A stretch of DNA of 64,000 nucleotides from Thalassobaculum litoreum DSM 18839 (GTDB lineage: Bacteria; Pseudomonadota; Alphaproteobacteria; Thalassobaculales; Thalassobaculaceae): NCBI RefSeq assembly GCF_900102465.1, contig NZ_FNBW01000010.1, positions 175,522 to 239,521 of the forward strand, written 5' to 3'. The notes under the pieces are model-generated. The model was not told the origin of the DNA. It saw nothing but the letters and a program-made list of their open reading frames with translations, and ran no database searches. Positions 31,145 through 40,065 of the stretch are shown one piece after another (within the stretch, counting starts at the first letter, position 1; the number at the start of each line of letters is the position of its first letter). Position numbers and translations under genes: made by a program.

Positions 31145-32172
31145 GGGATCAGTTCCTCCCCGCTGAAGGCCCGGTCTCCGATCCAACCGGACCGCGCCTC
31201 CTCCATCATCGCCGGATCGACGAAGCGTGCAAGCCTGCGCGCCAGGCCGGAGGTCGCCGCATCGGCCGAGGCCAGCGCCGCCGACAGGTCGTTCGTCGCC
31301 GCCCAGGCGCAGGCCCAGCTCGTGGTCCGCAGCCAGATCAGCCGGCGGTAGGGCAGGACCCACGGCCGCACCGCCGCCGCCAGATCCGCCGGTACCTCCG
31401 CCGCCCAGGCGCCGTGAAAGGCGACGATGTCGGCGCGCTCCGCACCTCCCCGCACCGCCGGATCCCAGGCCAGCGAGGACGGCAGGGAGGCGTGGGCGAG
31501 GTCGACCGCCGCGCTGTCGTAGACCGGCCGCTCCACGTCGAGCAGCACCGCCGCCCCGTCCGGCAGAATCCGGAAATTGCCCGGATGAGTGTCGGCGGCC
31601 ACCAGGCTGGGGGCCGGCCGGGGCGGAGCCTGGGCGATCAACCCCTCGGCCCAGCCCATCTCCTCATCCAGAATCCGCCGGGCATCGCCCTCCAGACGGT
31701 CCTGCACCGGGGCCAGTTGCCGGCGGGCGACGGTCAGCAGATATGTCAGCGGATCCGCGGGGTCGACGAAGGGCGCCCGGCGCGTCGGCACGGGCAGACG
31801 GTGGATCGCGGCCAGCGCCCGGCCGATCGCCGGCAGATCGGTCGGCAGGGTCGGCACGGCGCCGTCGACGTCATCGACCACCAGCGCGCCCCAGGGCAGA
31901 TCGGGCGACACCCGCAGCATCCCATGCAGCCGGGGCACCGCGCCGCTGGGCGCCATACGCCGGAACGCCCGGGCGGCATAGATCAGGTTACGCCGGGGCG
32001 ACAGGCCCAGATGGCTCATCCGGGGGACCCGCACCAGGCGTCCGCCGGCGAGCCGCCAGTGGCGGTGAACCCGACCCTCCACCGGCTCGGCGGCGATGGC
32101 GTCCTCGGACAGAGCGAGGGCTGCGGCCAGGGTGGTCCGGGTGGGGTCGACGGAACGGGAATCGGTTATCAT
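31141..32172 (-). CDS. APH-fold phosphotransferase-like protein
   Basis: A 343-residue protein with the aminoglycoside-phosphotransferase/choline-kinase fold. The catalytic loop reads LVAADTHPGNFRI (about 192-204), where most relatives have HGDxHxxN: the Asp and Asn are kept, the His is Ala. The metal site reads LLDVERPVYD in place of D-W/F-E. The hydrophobic hinge (ALVVDDVDG) is present. Substrate is unknown. It is coupled to the DUF4169 gene and divergent from the glycosyltransferase-like gene, 27 bases apart. Confidence 0.78.
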   Translation of the reverse strand: MITDSRSVDPTRTTLAAALALSEDAIAAEPVEGRVHRHWRLAGGRLVRVPRMSHLGLSPRRNLIYAARAFRRMAPSGAVPRLHGMLRVSPDLPWGALVVDDVDGAVPTLPTDLPAIGRALAAIHRLPVPTRRAPFVDPADPLTYLLTVARRQLAPVQDRLEGDARRILDEEMGWAEGLIAQAPPRPAPSLVAADTHPGNFRILPDGAAVLLDVERPVYDSAAVDLAHASLPSSLAWDPAVRGGAERADIVAFHGAWAAEVPADLAAAVRPWVLPYRRLIWLRTTSWACAWAATNDLSAALASADAATSGLARRLARFVDPAMMEEARSGWIGDRAFSGEELIP

Positions 32173-32199
32173 TGCGCGGACTTACCATAGGCGAGACCG

Positions 32200-32937
32200 A
32201 TGCACCTACCCCGTCCCCGCGCCATGCGCACCGACGCCGCCGCCCATGTCGGCCCTCCGGGGACCCGGCGCATGGGTCTGTCCGTGGTGATCGCGGCGAA
32301 CGGGGACGCGGACCAACTCGCACGCTGCCTAGCCGCCCTGGTGGGTACGGAGAGCCGCGGCCTCGACCTGGAGACCATCGTGGTCGACCCCGACGGAAAC
32401 CCGGGCCTGGCCGCCGTCGCCGAAGCCCGGGGTGCCACCCTGATCACCCTGCCCGCCTCCCGCGGTGCGCGCCTCGCGGCCGGGGCCAAGGCCGCCACCG
32501 CGGACTGGCTGCTTCTGCTGCGGGCCGAGACGGTGCTGGAGCGGGGATGGGATGCGACGGTCGTGGTGTTCGCCGCCGAAGAGCGCAACCGCGAGCGCGG
32601 GGGCTTCTTCCCGCTGGACGTGGTGGGCGACCCCCTGGCCACCCGGCTGATGCGGTTCCGCAACCGCTGGATGGGGCTGCCCTCGGGCGCCCAGGGGCTG
32701 GTGATCCGGCGGCGGTTCCTCGTCCATCTGGAGGGAGTGGCGGATCTGAAGCGCGGCGAGGATCTGATCCTGGCCCGCGCGCTCGGCCTCGCCCGCATGG
32801 TGGTCTTCGACGTCGCCGCCAGGGTCGAGGCCGGAGATTGGCCGACCGGGGCCGGTGCCGTTCTGCTCGGCGCGCTGAGGATTTTCCTGTTCCGTCTGCA
32901 TATCCCGGCGCGCTGGCTGCAGCGGCTGGGCGATTGA
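32200..32937 (+). CDS. Glycosyltransferase family 2-like protein
   Basis: A 245-residue protein with a GT-A-like N-terminal half: LSVVIAANGDADQLARCLAAL near 27-47, TIVVDPDGN, and ADWLLLLRAETVLERGW. The nucleotide-sugar metal motif (DxD, usually HADT in the nearest relatives) is replaced by RAET, so activity is uncertain. A hydrophobic C-terminal segment (AVLLGALRIFLFRLHI) may bind membrane. ATG codons at 32200, 32224 and 32272 are all possible; the last starts right at the conserved strand. Confidence 0.65.
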   Translation: MHLPRPRAMRTDAAAHVGPPGTRRMGLSVVIAANGDADQLARCLAALVGTESRGLDLETIVVDPDGNPGLAAVAEARGATLITLPASRGARLAAGAKAATADWLLLLRAETVLERGWDATVVVFAAEERNRERGGFFPLDVVGDPLATRLMRFRNRWMGLPSGAQGLVIRRRFLVHLEGVADLKRGEDLILARALGLARMVVFDVAARVEAGDWPTGAGAVLLGALRIFLFRLHIPARWLQRLGD

Positions 32938-32944
32938 CGCGGCC

Positions 32945-33556
32945 TCAGGCCTTGGTCTTCTCCCGCGCCAACTCGTGCTCGCGCAGGCGGGGCATAATCT
33001 CGACGAAATTGCAGGGCCGGAACCGGAAGTCGAGCTGATAGGCGAAGATCTCGTCCCAGGCATCCCGGCAGGCGCCGGTCGAGCCGGGCACGGCGAACAG
33101 ATAGGTGCCGCGGGCGACGCCGGCGGTGGCCCGGCTCTGCATCGCGGAGGTGCCGATCTTCTGGAAGCTGATCCAGCGGAAGGCCTCGCCGAAACCCTCG
33201 ATCCGCTTCTCGTAGACCTGCTCGAAGGCTTCCGGGGTGACGTCGCGGCCGGTCACGCCGGTACCGCCCGTGGAAATCACCGCGTCGATCCCGTCATCGG
33301 CGATCCAAGCCTTCAGACGCTCGGTGATGGCGCTCACGTCGTCCGGCACGATGGCTCGATCGGCCAGGACATGGCCGGCGGCGGTCAGCCGCTCCACCAG
33401 GGTGTCGCCGGACCGGTCGGTCTCCGGCGTCCGGGTGTCGGAGACGGTGAGGATGGCGATGTTGACCGGGATGAACGGCCGGCTCTCGTCGAGGCGGGCG
33501 CCGGGCGCCGCCCTGTTCAGCGCCGTGCCGCCGTCAGTCTTGTCCGAATCGGGCAT
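32945..33556 (-). CDS. moaB: Molybdenum cofactor biosynthesis protein MoaB
   Basis: A 203-residue MogA/MoaB-fold protein that adenylylates molybdopterin or supports that step. It has NIAILTVSDTRTPETDRSG (about 32-50), DAVISTGGTGVTGRDVTPEA and the C-terminal AVPGSTGACRDAWDEI. The N-terminal ~28 residues before the fold are variable. The ATG at 33556 lies inside the 3' end of the lytic transglycosylase gene (23-base overlap). No other moa/mob genes are nearby. Confidence 0.92.
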   Translation of the reverse strand: MPDSDKTDGGTALNRAAPGARLDESRPFIPVNIAILTVSDTRTPETDRSGDTLVERLTAAGHVLADRAIVPDDVSAITERLKAWIADDGIDAVISTGGTGVTGRDVTPEAFEQVYEKRIEGFGEAFRWISFQKIGTSAMQSRATAGVARGTYLFAVPGSTGACRDAWDEIFAYQLDFRFRPCNFVEIMPRLREHELAREKTKA

Positions 33557-35414
33557 TGCGGATCTTGAATCCTGTCTCGTCGTCGATGCCGCGATAGATC
33601 GCCCAGTCTCCCGCGGCGACGCGGTCGAGGGACGGTGCGGTCTGTCCGAGACGATGTCGGTAGATCCAGACATTTGACAAGACCCGTTCGATGAACTCCC
33701 GGGTTTCCCGCGACGGGATGGACTCGATGAACAGCAGCGGATCGTCCTTGAAGTTCACACTCCGCGCCCACCGGCCGAGATTGCCCGGCCCGGCGTTATA
33801 GGCGACCAGCAGGCGGAACAGGTCGCCATCCACCCGGTCCAGATGCAGCAGGTGGTCGACGTAGCGCTGACCGAGCTGGAGGTTCAGGGCCGGATCGTAG
33901 AGCTCGTGCCGCTCTTCCAGATCGTCGTTGGCGTCCATGTAGTTGGCGGTGCGCGGCATGAGCTGCATCAGCCCGCGCGCACCGCGGCCGGAGCGCGCCC
34001 GCGGATCAAAACCGGATTCCTGCCGGATGATGCCGTAGATCAGCGCCCGGTCGACGGAGAACCCGTCGGCCGGCGCCCAGCGCGGCACCGGATAGAGCGC
34101 GGCATGATAGATCCGCCCGGTCGATACCCGGATGATGCCGGCCAGACGGATCGCCAGGCCCGGCATGTTGTGGCGGGTGGCAATGGTCATCAGCGGCTCG
34201 CGCAGCGACCGGTCGAGGCGCGGGAACAGCTTGCGCCATTCGCGTTCCGCCCGGCTGCTCTCGCCGACCTGCATCAGGGCGATCGCCCGGCGCGCGCCCT
34301 CGTGGGAGAGCAGCCGCTTGGCCTTGCGGTCGGTGATCTCCGGCAGCGACCAGTCGAACGGCACCTCCACGCCGAGCGCACGACGGCCCAGCAGACCGTA
34401 GAAGGTCAGCGGATACTGTGCGGCGCGGGCAAGCCAGCGGGTCGAATCGGCCGGCTTGCGCAGCTGCAGAGCGGCACGGGCCGCCCAATAGGCGCCGGCG
34501 GACCGTTGGGTGCGGGCCGCGTTTTCGGACATGGCGAGCGCCGAGAAGTGCTTTTCGGCCTCTTCCACCTTGCCCAGCCGCCAGGCTGCCATACCGGCGA
34601 TCCAATAGGCGGCCGGAACATCGTCGCCGGCTTCCTCCGCGCTCTTCGCCGCCAGGCGCAGCGCCTCGGCATCCTTGCCGAACACGAACATGCCCTTGGC
34701 GATCTGGCCGCGCTGTTCGGCGAATTCCACCGGATCGAGCAGCCTGCGCACCGCCTTGGTGTCCAGCTTGCGGAGCGCCGCACTCGGAGACCCCTTGCCG
34801 ATCAGCGACCGGATCTCGCGCGCCAGATTGCGGATGCTGGCCTGTTCGGATCCGCTGCGCTTGCGGGGCGAGACGTAGAAATGCACGTCGCGGACGGCAT
34901 CCGCGCCGTTGCCGCCGAGGTATCCACGCTCCGGCGCGCGCGGCGCCTTGGCGGAGGCCGGCTTGCGCCGGACGGCCAGACCGTAGATGCGCTTGGCATC
35001 CGCCAGATCGGCATAGTCCCGCAGCCAGTCCCGCAGCTCCACCCAGCTCGACCGGTAGGCGGTCGGATGCAGGTAGCGCTGCGCCTTGACGTGACCGAGC
35101 AGGATCTTGTTCTGGACCCGGGCGATCAGCGTGTCGGCCGTCTTCCAGTGGCCTTCGCTCTGTTCGGCGAAGATCTTCCGGTAGAGCTCGACATCGCGCT
35201 GAGTCAGAATCCGCGGCAGCGGCTGAGCGGCTTCGAGGCGCGACTCATCGAGAATGGCCGGCGGCAGAAGCGCCGTTTCCTGCGCCCGCTCCTGGGCCCG
35301 GACACCGGTCGCCACGCCGAACAGCAGGGCGGCACCGAGGAGTCCGACAACCAGGCGATGAATACCACCCCCAAAGGTCGACGGGGATTTGTGGCGGGAT
35401 TGTGGCGGAGACAT
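33534..35414 (-). CDS. slt: Soluble lytic murein transglycosylase (Slt70-like)
   Basis: A 626-residue periplasmic peptidoglycan lyase. A signal peptide (about 20-40, LVVGLLGAALLFGVATGVRA) is followed by a long helical superhelix and a C-terminal SLT domain. The catalytic glutamate is in YGIIRQESGFDPRARSG, with RGLMQLMPRTA and LLVAYNAGPGNL completing the family 1 signature. The ATG at 35414 is the only reasonable start. Upstream is an unusually A/T-rich stretch that probably contains its promoter. It overlaps moaB by 23 bases. Confidence 0.93.
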   Translation of the reverse strand: MSPPQSRHKSPSTFGGGIHRLVVGLLGAALLFGVATGVRAQERAQETALLPPAILDESRLEAAQPLPRILTQRDVELYRKIFAEQSEGHWKTADTLIARVQNKILLGHVKAQRYLHPTAYRSSWVELRDWLRDYADLADAKRIYGLAVRRKPASAKAPRAPERGYLGGNGADAVRDVHFYVSPRKRSGSEQASIRNLAREIRSLIGKGSPSAALRKLDTKAVRRLLDPVEFAEQRGQIAKGMFVFGKDAEALRLAAKSAEEAGDDVPAAYWIAGMAAWRLGKVEEAEKHFSALAMSENAARTQRSAGAYWAARAALQLRKPADSTRWLARAAQYPLTFYGLLGRRALGVEVPFDWSLPEITDRKAKRLLSHEGARRAIALMQVGESSRAEREWRKLFPRLDRSLREPLMTIATRHNMPGLAIRLAGIIRVSTGRIYHAALYPVPRWAPADGFSVDRALIYGIIRQESGFDPRARSGRGARGLMQLMPRTANYMDANDDLEERHELYDPALNLQLGQRYVDHLLHLDRVDGDLFRLLVAYNAGPGNLGRWARSVNFKDDPLLFIESIPSRETREFIERVLSNVWIYRHRLGQTAPSLDRVAAGDWAIYRGIDDETGFKIRNARFGQD

Positions 35415-35516
35415 GCGATCCAGTTAGTAGGATTCGTTCTACACGGCAAGGTGAGTCACCCCGGCCACGGAACCATTCCTGTGGATAACCGACCCGAAAA
35501 TCGCTGTCCGAATGCG

Positions 35517-35600
35517 GAATGAAATTTAATTCTGTATTGATGAATTCAAATAACGTATTTATTGCTCAATATTACATTAATTTATTGCGATAATTATACT
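35517..35600 (-). promoter_or_regulatory. A/T-rich island upstream of slt
   Basis: About 84 bases that are mostly A/T in an otherwise GC-rich window, spanning the end of the uracil-DNA glycosylase gene and the start of the slt upstream region. It includes many TAAT/ATTA steps and several near-consensus -10 hexamers on both strands. A promoter or nucleoid-protein binding region for slt is the simplest reading. Confidence 0.5.
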
Positions 35601-36472
35601 GCCTTCGCGACTTCATCCAGACGGCGACGCAATGCAAGCAAGTCCTTCCAGGCACTCGCCTTTTGTCCGGGGGTCCGCAGCAGATAGGCCGGGTGATAGG
35701 TCGCGAGCGCCGGGATCACCCCTCCCGAATTGGGCAGCGGCCAGTCCATCCAGGTGCCCCGCAGGCGGGTGATGCCCTCCTTGCGGCCCATGAGCGTCTT
35801 CGCCGACGTGCCGCCGGCGAACATCAGAACCTTGGGTGCCGCCAGCTCGATATGGCGCTCCACGAAGGGGACGCAGGTGGCGATCTCCGCCGGTGTCGGC
35901 TGACGGTTGCCCGGCGGCCGCCAGGGCAGGATGTTGGTTATATATACCGAGTCCGCGCGCGACAGACCGATGCTGGCCAGCATGCGGTCGAGCAGCTGGC
36001 CACTGACCCCGACGAAGGGCTTGCCCTGACGGTCCTCGTCGGCGCCGGGCGCCTCGCCGATCACCATGAGATCGGCACCGGCCACACCGTCGGCGAAGAC
36101 CGTGTTGGTCGCCGTGATCTTGAGGCCGCAGCCCTCGAACCCCTCCATCACCCGCTTGAGGCTTTCCAGGGAGGTGGCGCCCCGCGCCGCGGCCCGGGCG
36201 GCGTCCGCCGGGCGATCCAGCTCAGCCTGGGCGGCGCGCGGCACGGCGCGCGGCACGGCGGGACGCGGCGGTGGTGCGCTCGGGCCGTGGGTCGGCGTCT
36301 GCGGGGCGGAGGCGGCGGGTCTCGGCGCCGGCGCCGGATCTGATCTCTGGGCCGGTTTCGGGGCCGGCGCCAGCCGGTTCACCGGGTCGGCGAGTATTGC
36401 CTCATCGACCCCAGCCTCCACATACCAGGAAAGCAGCGCGCGGGCTGCCGAGTGGATATCGGCCGCCGTCAC
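35594..36472 (-). CDS. Uracil-DNA glycosylase, family 4-like
   Basis: A 292-residue DNA repair enzyme. The N-terminal 100 residues are a Pro/Ala-rich linker after a short helical cap; the glycosylase domain follows with [38 protein letters not shown] and the C-terminal [12 protein letters not shown]. Only two cysteines are present in the whole protein (in EGCGLK and ATCVPF), whereas classical family-4 enzymes use four to hold a 4Fe-4S cluster. The start is a GTG at 36472. Confidence 0.88.
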   Translation of the reverse strand: MTAADIHSAARALLSWYVEAGVDEAILADPVNRLAPAPKPAQRSDPAPAPRPAASAPQTPTHGPSAPPPRPAVPRAVPRAAQAELDRPADAARAAARGATSLESLKRVMEGFEGCGLKITATNTVFADGVAGADLMVIGEAPGADEDRQGKPFVGVSGQLLDRMLASIGLSRADSVYITNILPWRPPGNRQPTPAEIATCVPFVERHIELAAPKVLMFAGGTSAKTLMGRKEGITRLRGTWMDWPLPNSGGVIPALATYHPAYLLRTPGQKASAWKDLLALRRRLDEVAKAV

Positions 36473-36611
36473 GGTCTGTCCCAGGCCCGGATCGGGGCCA
36501 GCGCCCCTGGTTTCGCGTACATGGGTGAGTTATGACAGGTCGAAGGGCCGGCGGCCACCGCGCGGTGACAAAGAGATAGAATGTGCCATTGCTTCGAAGC
36601 GGGAGTGCAGG

Positions 36612-38252
36612 ATGGAACGGGAGTCGATGGAATGCGATGTCGTCATTGTCGGAGGCGGACCGTCCGGTCTCGCCGCCGCGATCCGGCTGAAGCAGCTCTG
36701 TCAGGAGAATGATGTCGATCTCTCGGTCGTCGTCCTGGAGAAGGGGGCCGAGGTCGGCGCCCATATCCTGTCCGGCGCGGTCATGGAGACCCGGGCGCTC
36801 GACGAGCTGATTCCGGACTGGAAGGAAAAGGGGGCGCCGCTGAACACGCCGGCGACCGAGGACGAGTTCCTGTTCCTGACCAAGGGGTCGTCGTTCCGCC
36901 TGCCGACCCCGCCGACCATGAACAACCACGGCAATTATATCGTCAGCCTGGCCAATGTGGCGCGCTGGCTCGGTGAGCAGGCCGAGGGGATGGGCATCGA
37001 GGTCTATCCCGGCTTCGCCGCCGCCGAGGTGCTGTATCACGAAGACGGCAGCGTCAAGGGCGTGGCCACCGGCGACATGGGCATCGGCAAGGACGGCGAG
37101 AAGACCGCCCACTACCAGCCGGGCATGGAACTGCACGCCAAGGTGACCCTGTTCGCCGAGGGCTGCCGCGGCTCGCTCACCAAGGGGCTGATGGAGCGGT
37201 TCGACCTGCGCAAGGACTGCGATCCGCAGACCTACGGCATCGGTATCAAGGAACTGTGGGAGATCGAGCCGGAGAAGCACACGCCGGGCAAGATCGTCCA
37301 CACCATCGGCTGGCCGATGAGCGGCGACACCTATGGCGGCTCGTTCCTCTATCACCTGGAGGACAACCAGGTCGCCGTCGGCTTCGTCATCGGGCTCGAC
37401 TACAAGAACCCGCACCTGTCGCCGTTCGACGAGTTCCAGCGCTTCAAGCAGCACCCCTCGATTCGGCCGATCTTCGAGGGCGGCCGTCGGGTCTCTTACG
37501 GCGCGCGCGCCATCAACGAGGGCGGCTGGCAGTCGATCCCGAAGCTGACCTTCCCGGGCGGTGCGCTCATCGGTTGCGCCGCCGGTTTCCTGAACGTGCC
37601 GAAGATCAAGGGCAGCCATAACGCCATGAAGTCCGGCATGACGGCAGCCGAAGCGATCTTCGAGGCGCTGAAGGGCGGCGACGCGACGCAGGGCGTGGAG
37701 CCGACGGCCTACCCGGACATGCTCAAGAAGACCTGGGTCTACGACGAGCTTTACAAGGTCCGCAACATCCGGCCGGCCTTCCGCGCCGGCCTGCTGCCGG
37801 GCCTCGCCTATTCCGCGATCGACACCTACATCTTCCGCGGCAAGGCGCCCTGGACCCTGCACCACCACCCGGATCACGAAAGCCTGATGCCGGCGTCCCA
37901 GGCGCAGCCGATCTCCTATCCGAAGCCGGACGGCAAGATCAGCTTCGACAAGCTCTCCTCGGTGTTCCTGTCGAATACCAACCATGAGGAGAATCAGCCA
38001 GCCCACCTCACGCTGAAGGACCCGTCGATTCCGGTGGACTACAATCTGGCGCTCTACGACGCTCCGGAACAACGCTATTGTCCGGCCGGCGTTTATGAGA
38101 TCGTACGCGACGACGACGGTGGGAACCCGCGGCTGCAGATCAACGCTCAGAACTGCGTGCACTGCAAAACCTGCGATATCAAGGATCCCACGCAGAACAT
38201 TCACTGGGTCGTGCCGGAAGGAGGGGGAGGTCCGGTCTACCCGAACATGTGA
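36612..38252 (+). CDS. Electron transfer flavoprotein-ubiquinone oxidoreductase
   Basis: A 546-residue membrane-associated flavoprotein that passes electrons from acyl-CoA and other dehydrogenases, via ETF, to ubiquinone. The FAD motif [13 protein letters not shown] is near residues 15-27. The C-terminal ferredoxin-type 4Fe-4S ligands are CPAGVYE and [17 protein letters not shown]. The ubiquinone-region block [20 protein letters not shown] is intact. Length is as in other alphaproteobacteria. The ATG at 36612 follows a GGAG-type site. The etfAB genes are not in this window. Confidence 0.96.
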   Translation: MERESMECDVVIVGGGPSGLAAAIRLKQLCQENDVDLSVVVLEKGAEVGAHILSGAVMETRALDELIPDWKEKGAPLNTPATEDEFLFLTKGSSFRLPTPPTMNNHGNYIVSLANVARWLGEQAEGMGIEVYPGFAAAEVLYHEDGSVKGVATGDMGIGKDGEKTAHYQPGMELHAKVTLFAEGCRGSLTKGLMERFDLRKDCDPQTYGIGIKELWEIEPEKHTPGKIVHTIGWPMSGDTYGGSFLYHLEDNQVAVGFVIGLDYKNPHLSPFDEFQRFKQHPSIRPIFEGGRRVSYGARAINEGGWQSIPKLTFPGGALIGCAAGFLNVPKIKGSHNAMKSGMTAAEAIFEALKGGDATQGVEPTAYPDMLKKTWVYDELYKVRNIRPAFRAGLLPGLAYSAIDTYIFRGKAPWTLHHHPDHESLMPASQAQPISYPKPDGKISFDKLSSVFLSNTNHEENQPAHLTLKDPSIPVDYNLALYDAPEQRYCPAGVYEIVRDDDGGNPRLQINAQNCVHCKTCDIKDPTQNIHWVVPEGGGGPVYPNM

Positions 38253-38316
38253 GGCTTTGCCTTTGCCCCAGACCGCCCTGCGACCCGCTTCCGCTGCCGG
38301 ACGACGGACCGGCATC

Positions 38317-40065
38317 ATGAGCGGCCTTCGCACGTTCGCCCCGGCATTCTGCGTCGCGCTGGGCCTGTCGGCCTGCGCCTCCGCCGGCCCCCGGGCCGGG
38401 GATGCAGCCGCCGTCCCGCTGTCTCCGAGTGAAATGTCGGCCTCCGGCGCCTTCCTCGCCGGACGGTACGCCGACCGAATTCGCGATGTCGGCCGCGCCA
38501 GCAGCTTCATGGACCGGGTCCTGGAAGACGGCGATATCGGCATCGCGCTGAAACGACGCGCCTTTCTGCTGCGGCTGGAGGCCGGACGCTACGACGACGC
38601 GGCCCGGCTCGCCCCCGAGATCGCCGACACCCTCGATGCCAACGCGCCGATCGCCAACATCTTCCTGGCGGTCGAGGCGGCGCGGACCGGCGATTTCGCC
38701 CGGGCCGGCGCCCTGATCGACACCCTGCCGGACAACCGGCTGAACCGGGTGCTCAGCCCGCTGCTGGAAGGCTGGATCGCGCTCGGCCAGGGCCGTCGCG
38801 ACGACGCGGAGCACGAGATCGAGGGGGTGCTGGAGCTCGAGGGCTTCGCCGTGCTGCACGCCCTGCACAGCGCGATGCTGGCCGATGCCGCCGGCGAAAC
38901 AGCGCTGGCCGCCGAACGCTACGAGGCGGCCGTGGTCAGCATGCCGGATCCGCCGCTGCGGGTGCGCCTGGTCGCCGCCGACTTCCAGGCCCGGTTCCTG
39001 GGCGTCGAACCCGCCATGGCGACGGCGATCGTGACCGATACCGTGTCCGCCGATCCGAGCGATGTCCGCACGTATCTGCGCCGGGCCGCCGATACCCGGA
39101 GCGGCGAGCATCTGACCGTCACGGACGGACTTGCCCAGGCCTTCTTCGACCTGGCCAGCGCCCTGCAGCGCGACCGCCGGTCGGAGCTCGGGATGGTGTT
39201 CAGCCGCCTGGCCCTGCGGCTCGATCCGGATTTCGACCTGGCGACCCTGCTGATCGCCGAGATCCTGGACGACCGCGAGCAGTACGCCGATGCGCTTGCC
39301 CTCTACGATACGGTCCCGGAAAGCTCGGCCTACCGCCTGATGGCCGAGCTGCGGGCGGTGAGCAGTCTGGTCGACCTGGATCGCATGGACGAGGCGGTGG
39401 ACCGGTTGAACGCGCTGGCGGACCGCCGACCGCAGCAGATCGACCCGCTGGTCCGGCTCGGCGATCTGTACCGGTCCAACGAAAACTGGAAAGGCGCGAT
39501 CTCGGCCTATAACCGGGCCTTCTCGCGCCTGTCGGCGGACGATCCCGGCTCTTGGTCGATGCACTATTCCCGCGGCATCGCCCTGGAGCGCGACGAGCAG
39601 TGGGACCGTGCCGAGGCCGATTTCCTGAAGGCGCTGGAGCTGCGGCCGGAGCAGCCCTATGTGCTGAACTACCTGGGCTATACCTGGATCGACCAGGGCC
39701 GAAACCTGCCTCGGGCGACGAAGATGATCGAGCAGGCGGTCTCCCTGCGGCCGAACGACGGCTACATCGTCGACAGCCTGGGCTGGGCCATGTACCGCCA
39801 GGAGCGCTTCGCCGAGGCGGTGGAGCATCTGGAGCGGGCGGTCGAACTGCTGCCGACCGATGCGACCATCAACGACCATCTGGGCGACGCCTATTGGCGG
39901 GTCGGCCGCCGTCAGGAGGCCCGGTTCCAGTGGCAGCGGGCTCTGAGCTTCGACCCGGACAAGGACCTGGCCAGGAGCATCGAGCACAAGCTCCAGGCCG
40001 GCCTGCCCGCGGTGCAGTCGCAATCGGTGAAGACCGCGGACACAAAGACGGATGTCGACGGCTGA
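38317..40065 (+). CDS. TPR-repeat lipoprotein
   Basis: A 582-residue protein with a lipoprotein signal: LGLSACASAG places the lipidated cysteine at residue 20. The rest is tetratricopeptide repeats, clearest toward the C-terminus (SWSMHYSRGIALERDEQWDRAE, YVLNYLGYTWIDQG, IVDSLGWAMYRQERFAEA, INDHLGDAYWRVGRRQEA). Similar TPR lipoproteins next to ispE are common in alphaproteobacteria and may act in the outer membrane as scaffolds; no enzyme activity is evident. An earlier non-ATG start would lengthen the signal. The last 14 bases overlap ispE. Confidence 0.85.
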   Translation: MSGLRTFAPAFCVALGLSACASAGPRAGDAAAVPLSPSEMSASGAFLAGRYADRIRDVGRASSFMDRVLEDGDIGIALKRRAFLLRLEAGRYDDAARLAPEIADTLDANAPIANIFLAVEAARTGDFARAGALIDTLPDNRLNRVLSPLLEGWIALGQGRRDDAEHEIEGVLELEGFAVLHALHSAMLADAAGETALAAERYEAAVVSMPDPPLRVRLVAADFQARFLGVEPAMATAIVTDTVSADPSDVRTYLRRAADTRSGEHLTVTDGLAQAFFDLASALQRDRRSELGMVFSRLALRLDPDFDLATLLIAEILDDREQYADALALYDTVPESSAYRLMAELRAVSSLVDLDRMDEAVDRLNALADRRPQQIDPLVRLGDLYRSNENWKGAISAYNRAFSRLSADDPGSWSMHYSRGIALERDEQWDRAEADFLKALELRPEQPYVLNYLGYTWIDQGRNLPRATKMIEQAVSLRPNDGYIVDSLGWAMYRQERFAEAVEHLERAVELLPTDATINDHLGDAYWRVGRRQEARFQWQRALSFDPDKDLARSIEHKLQAGLPAVQSQSVKTADTKTDVDG

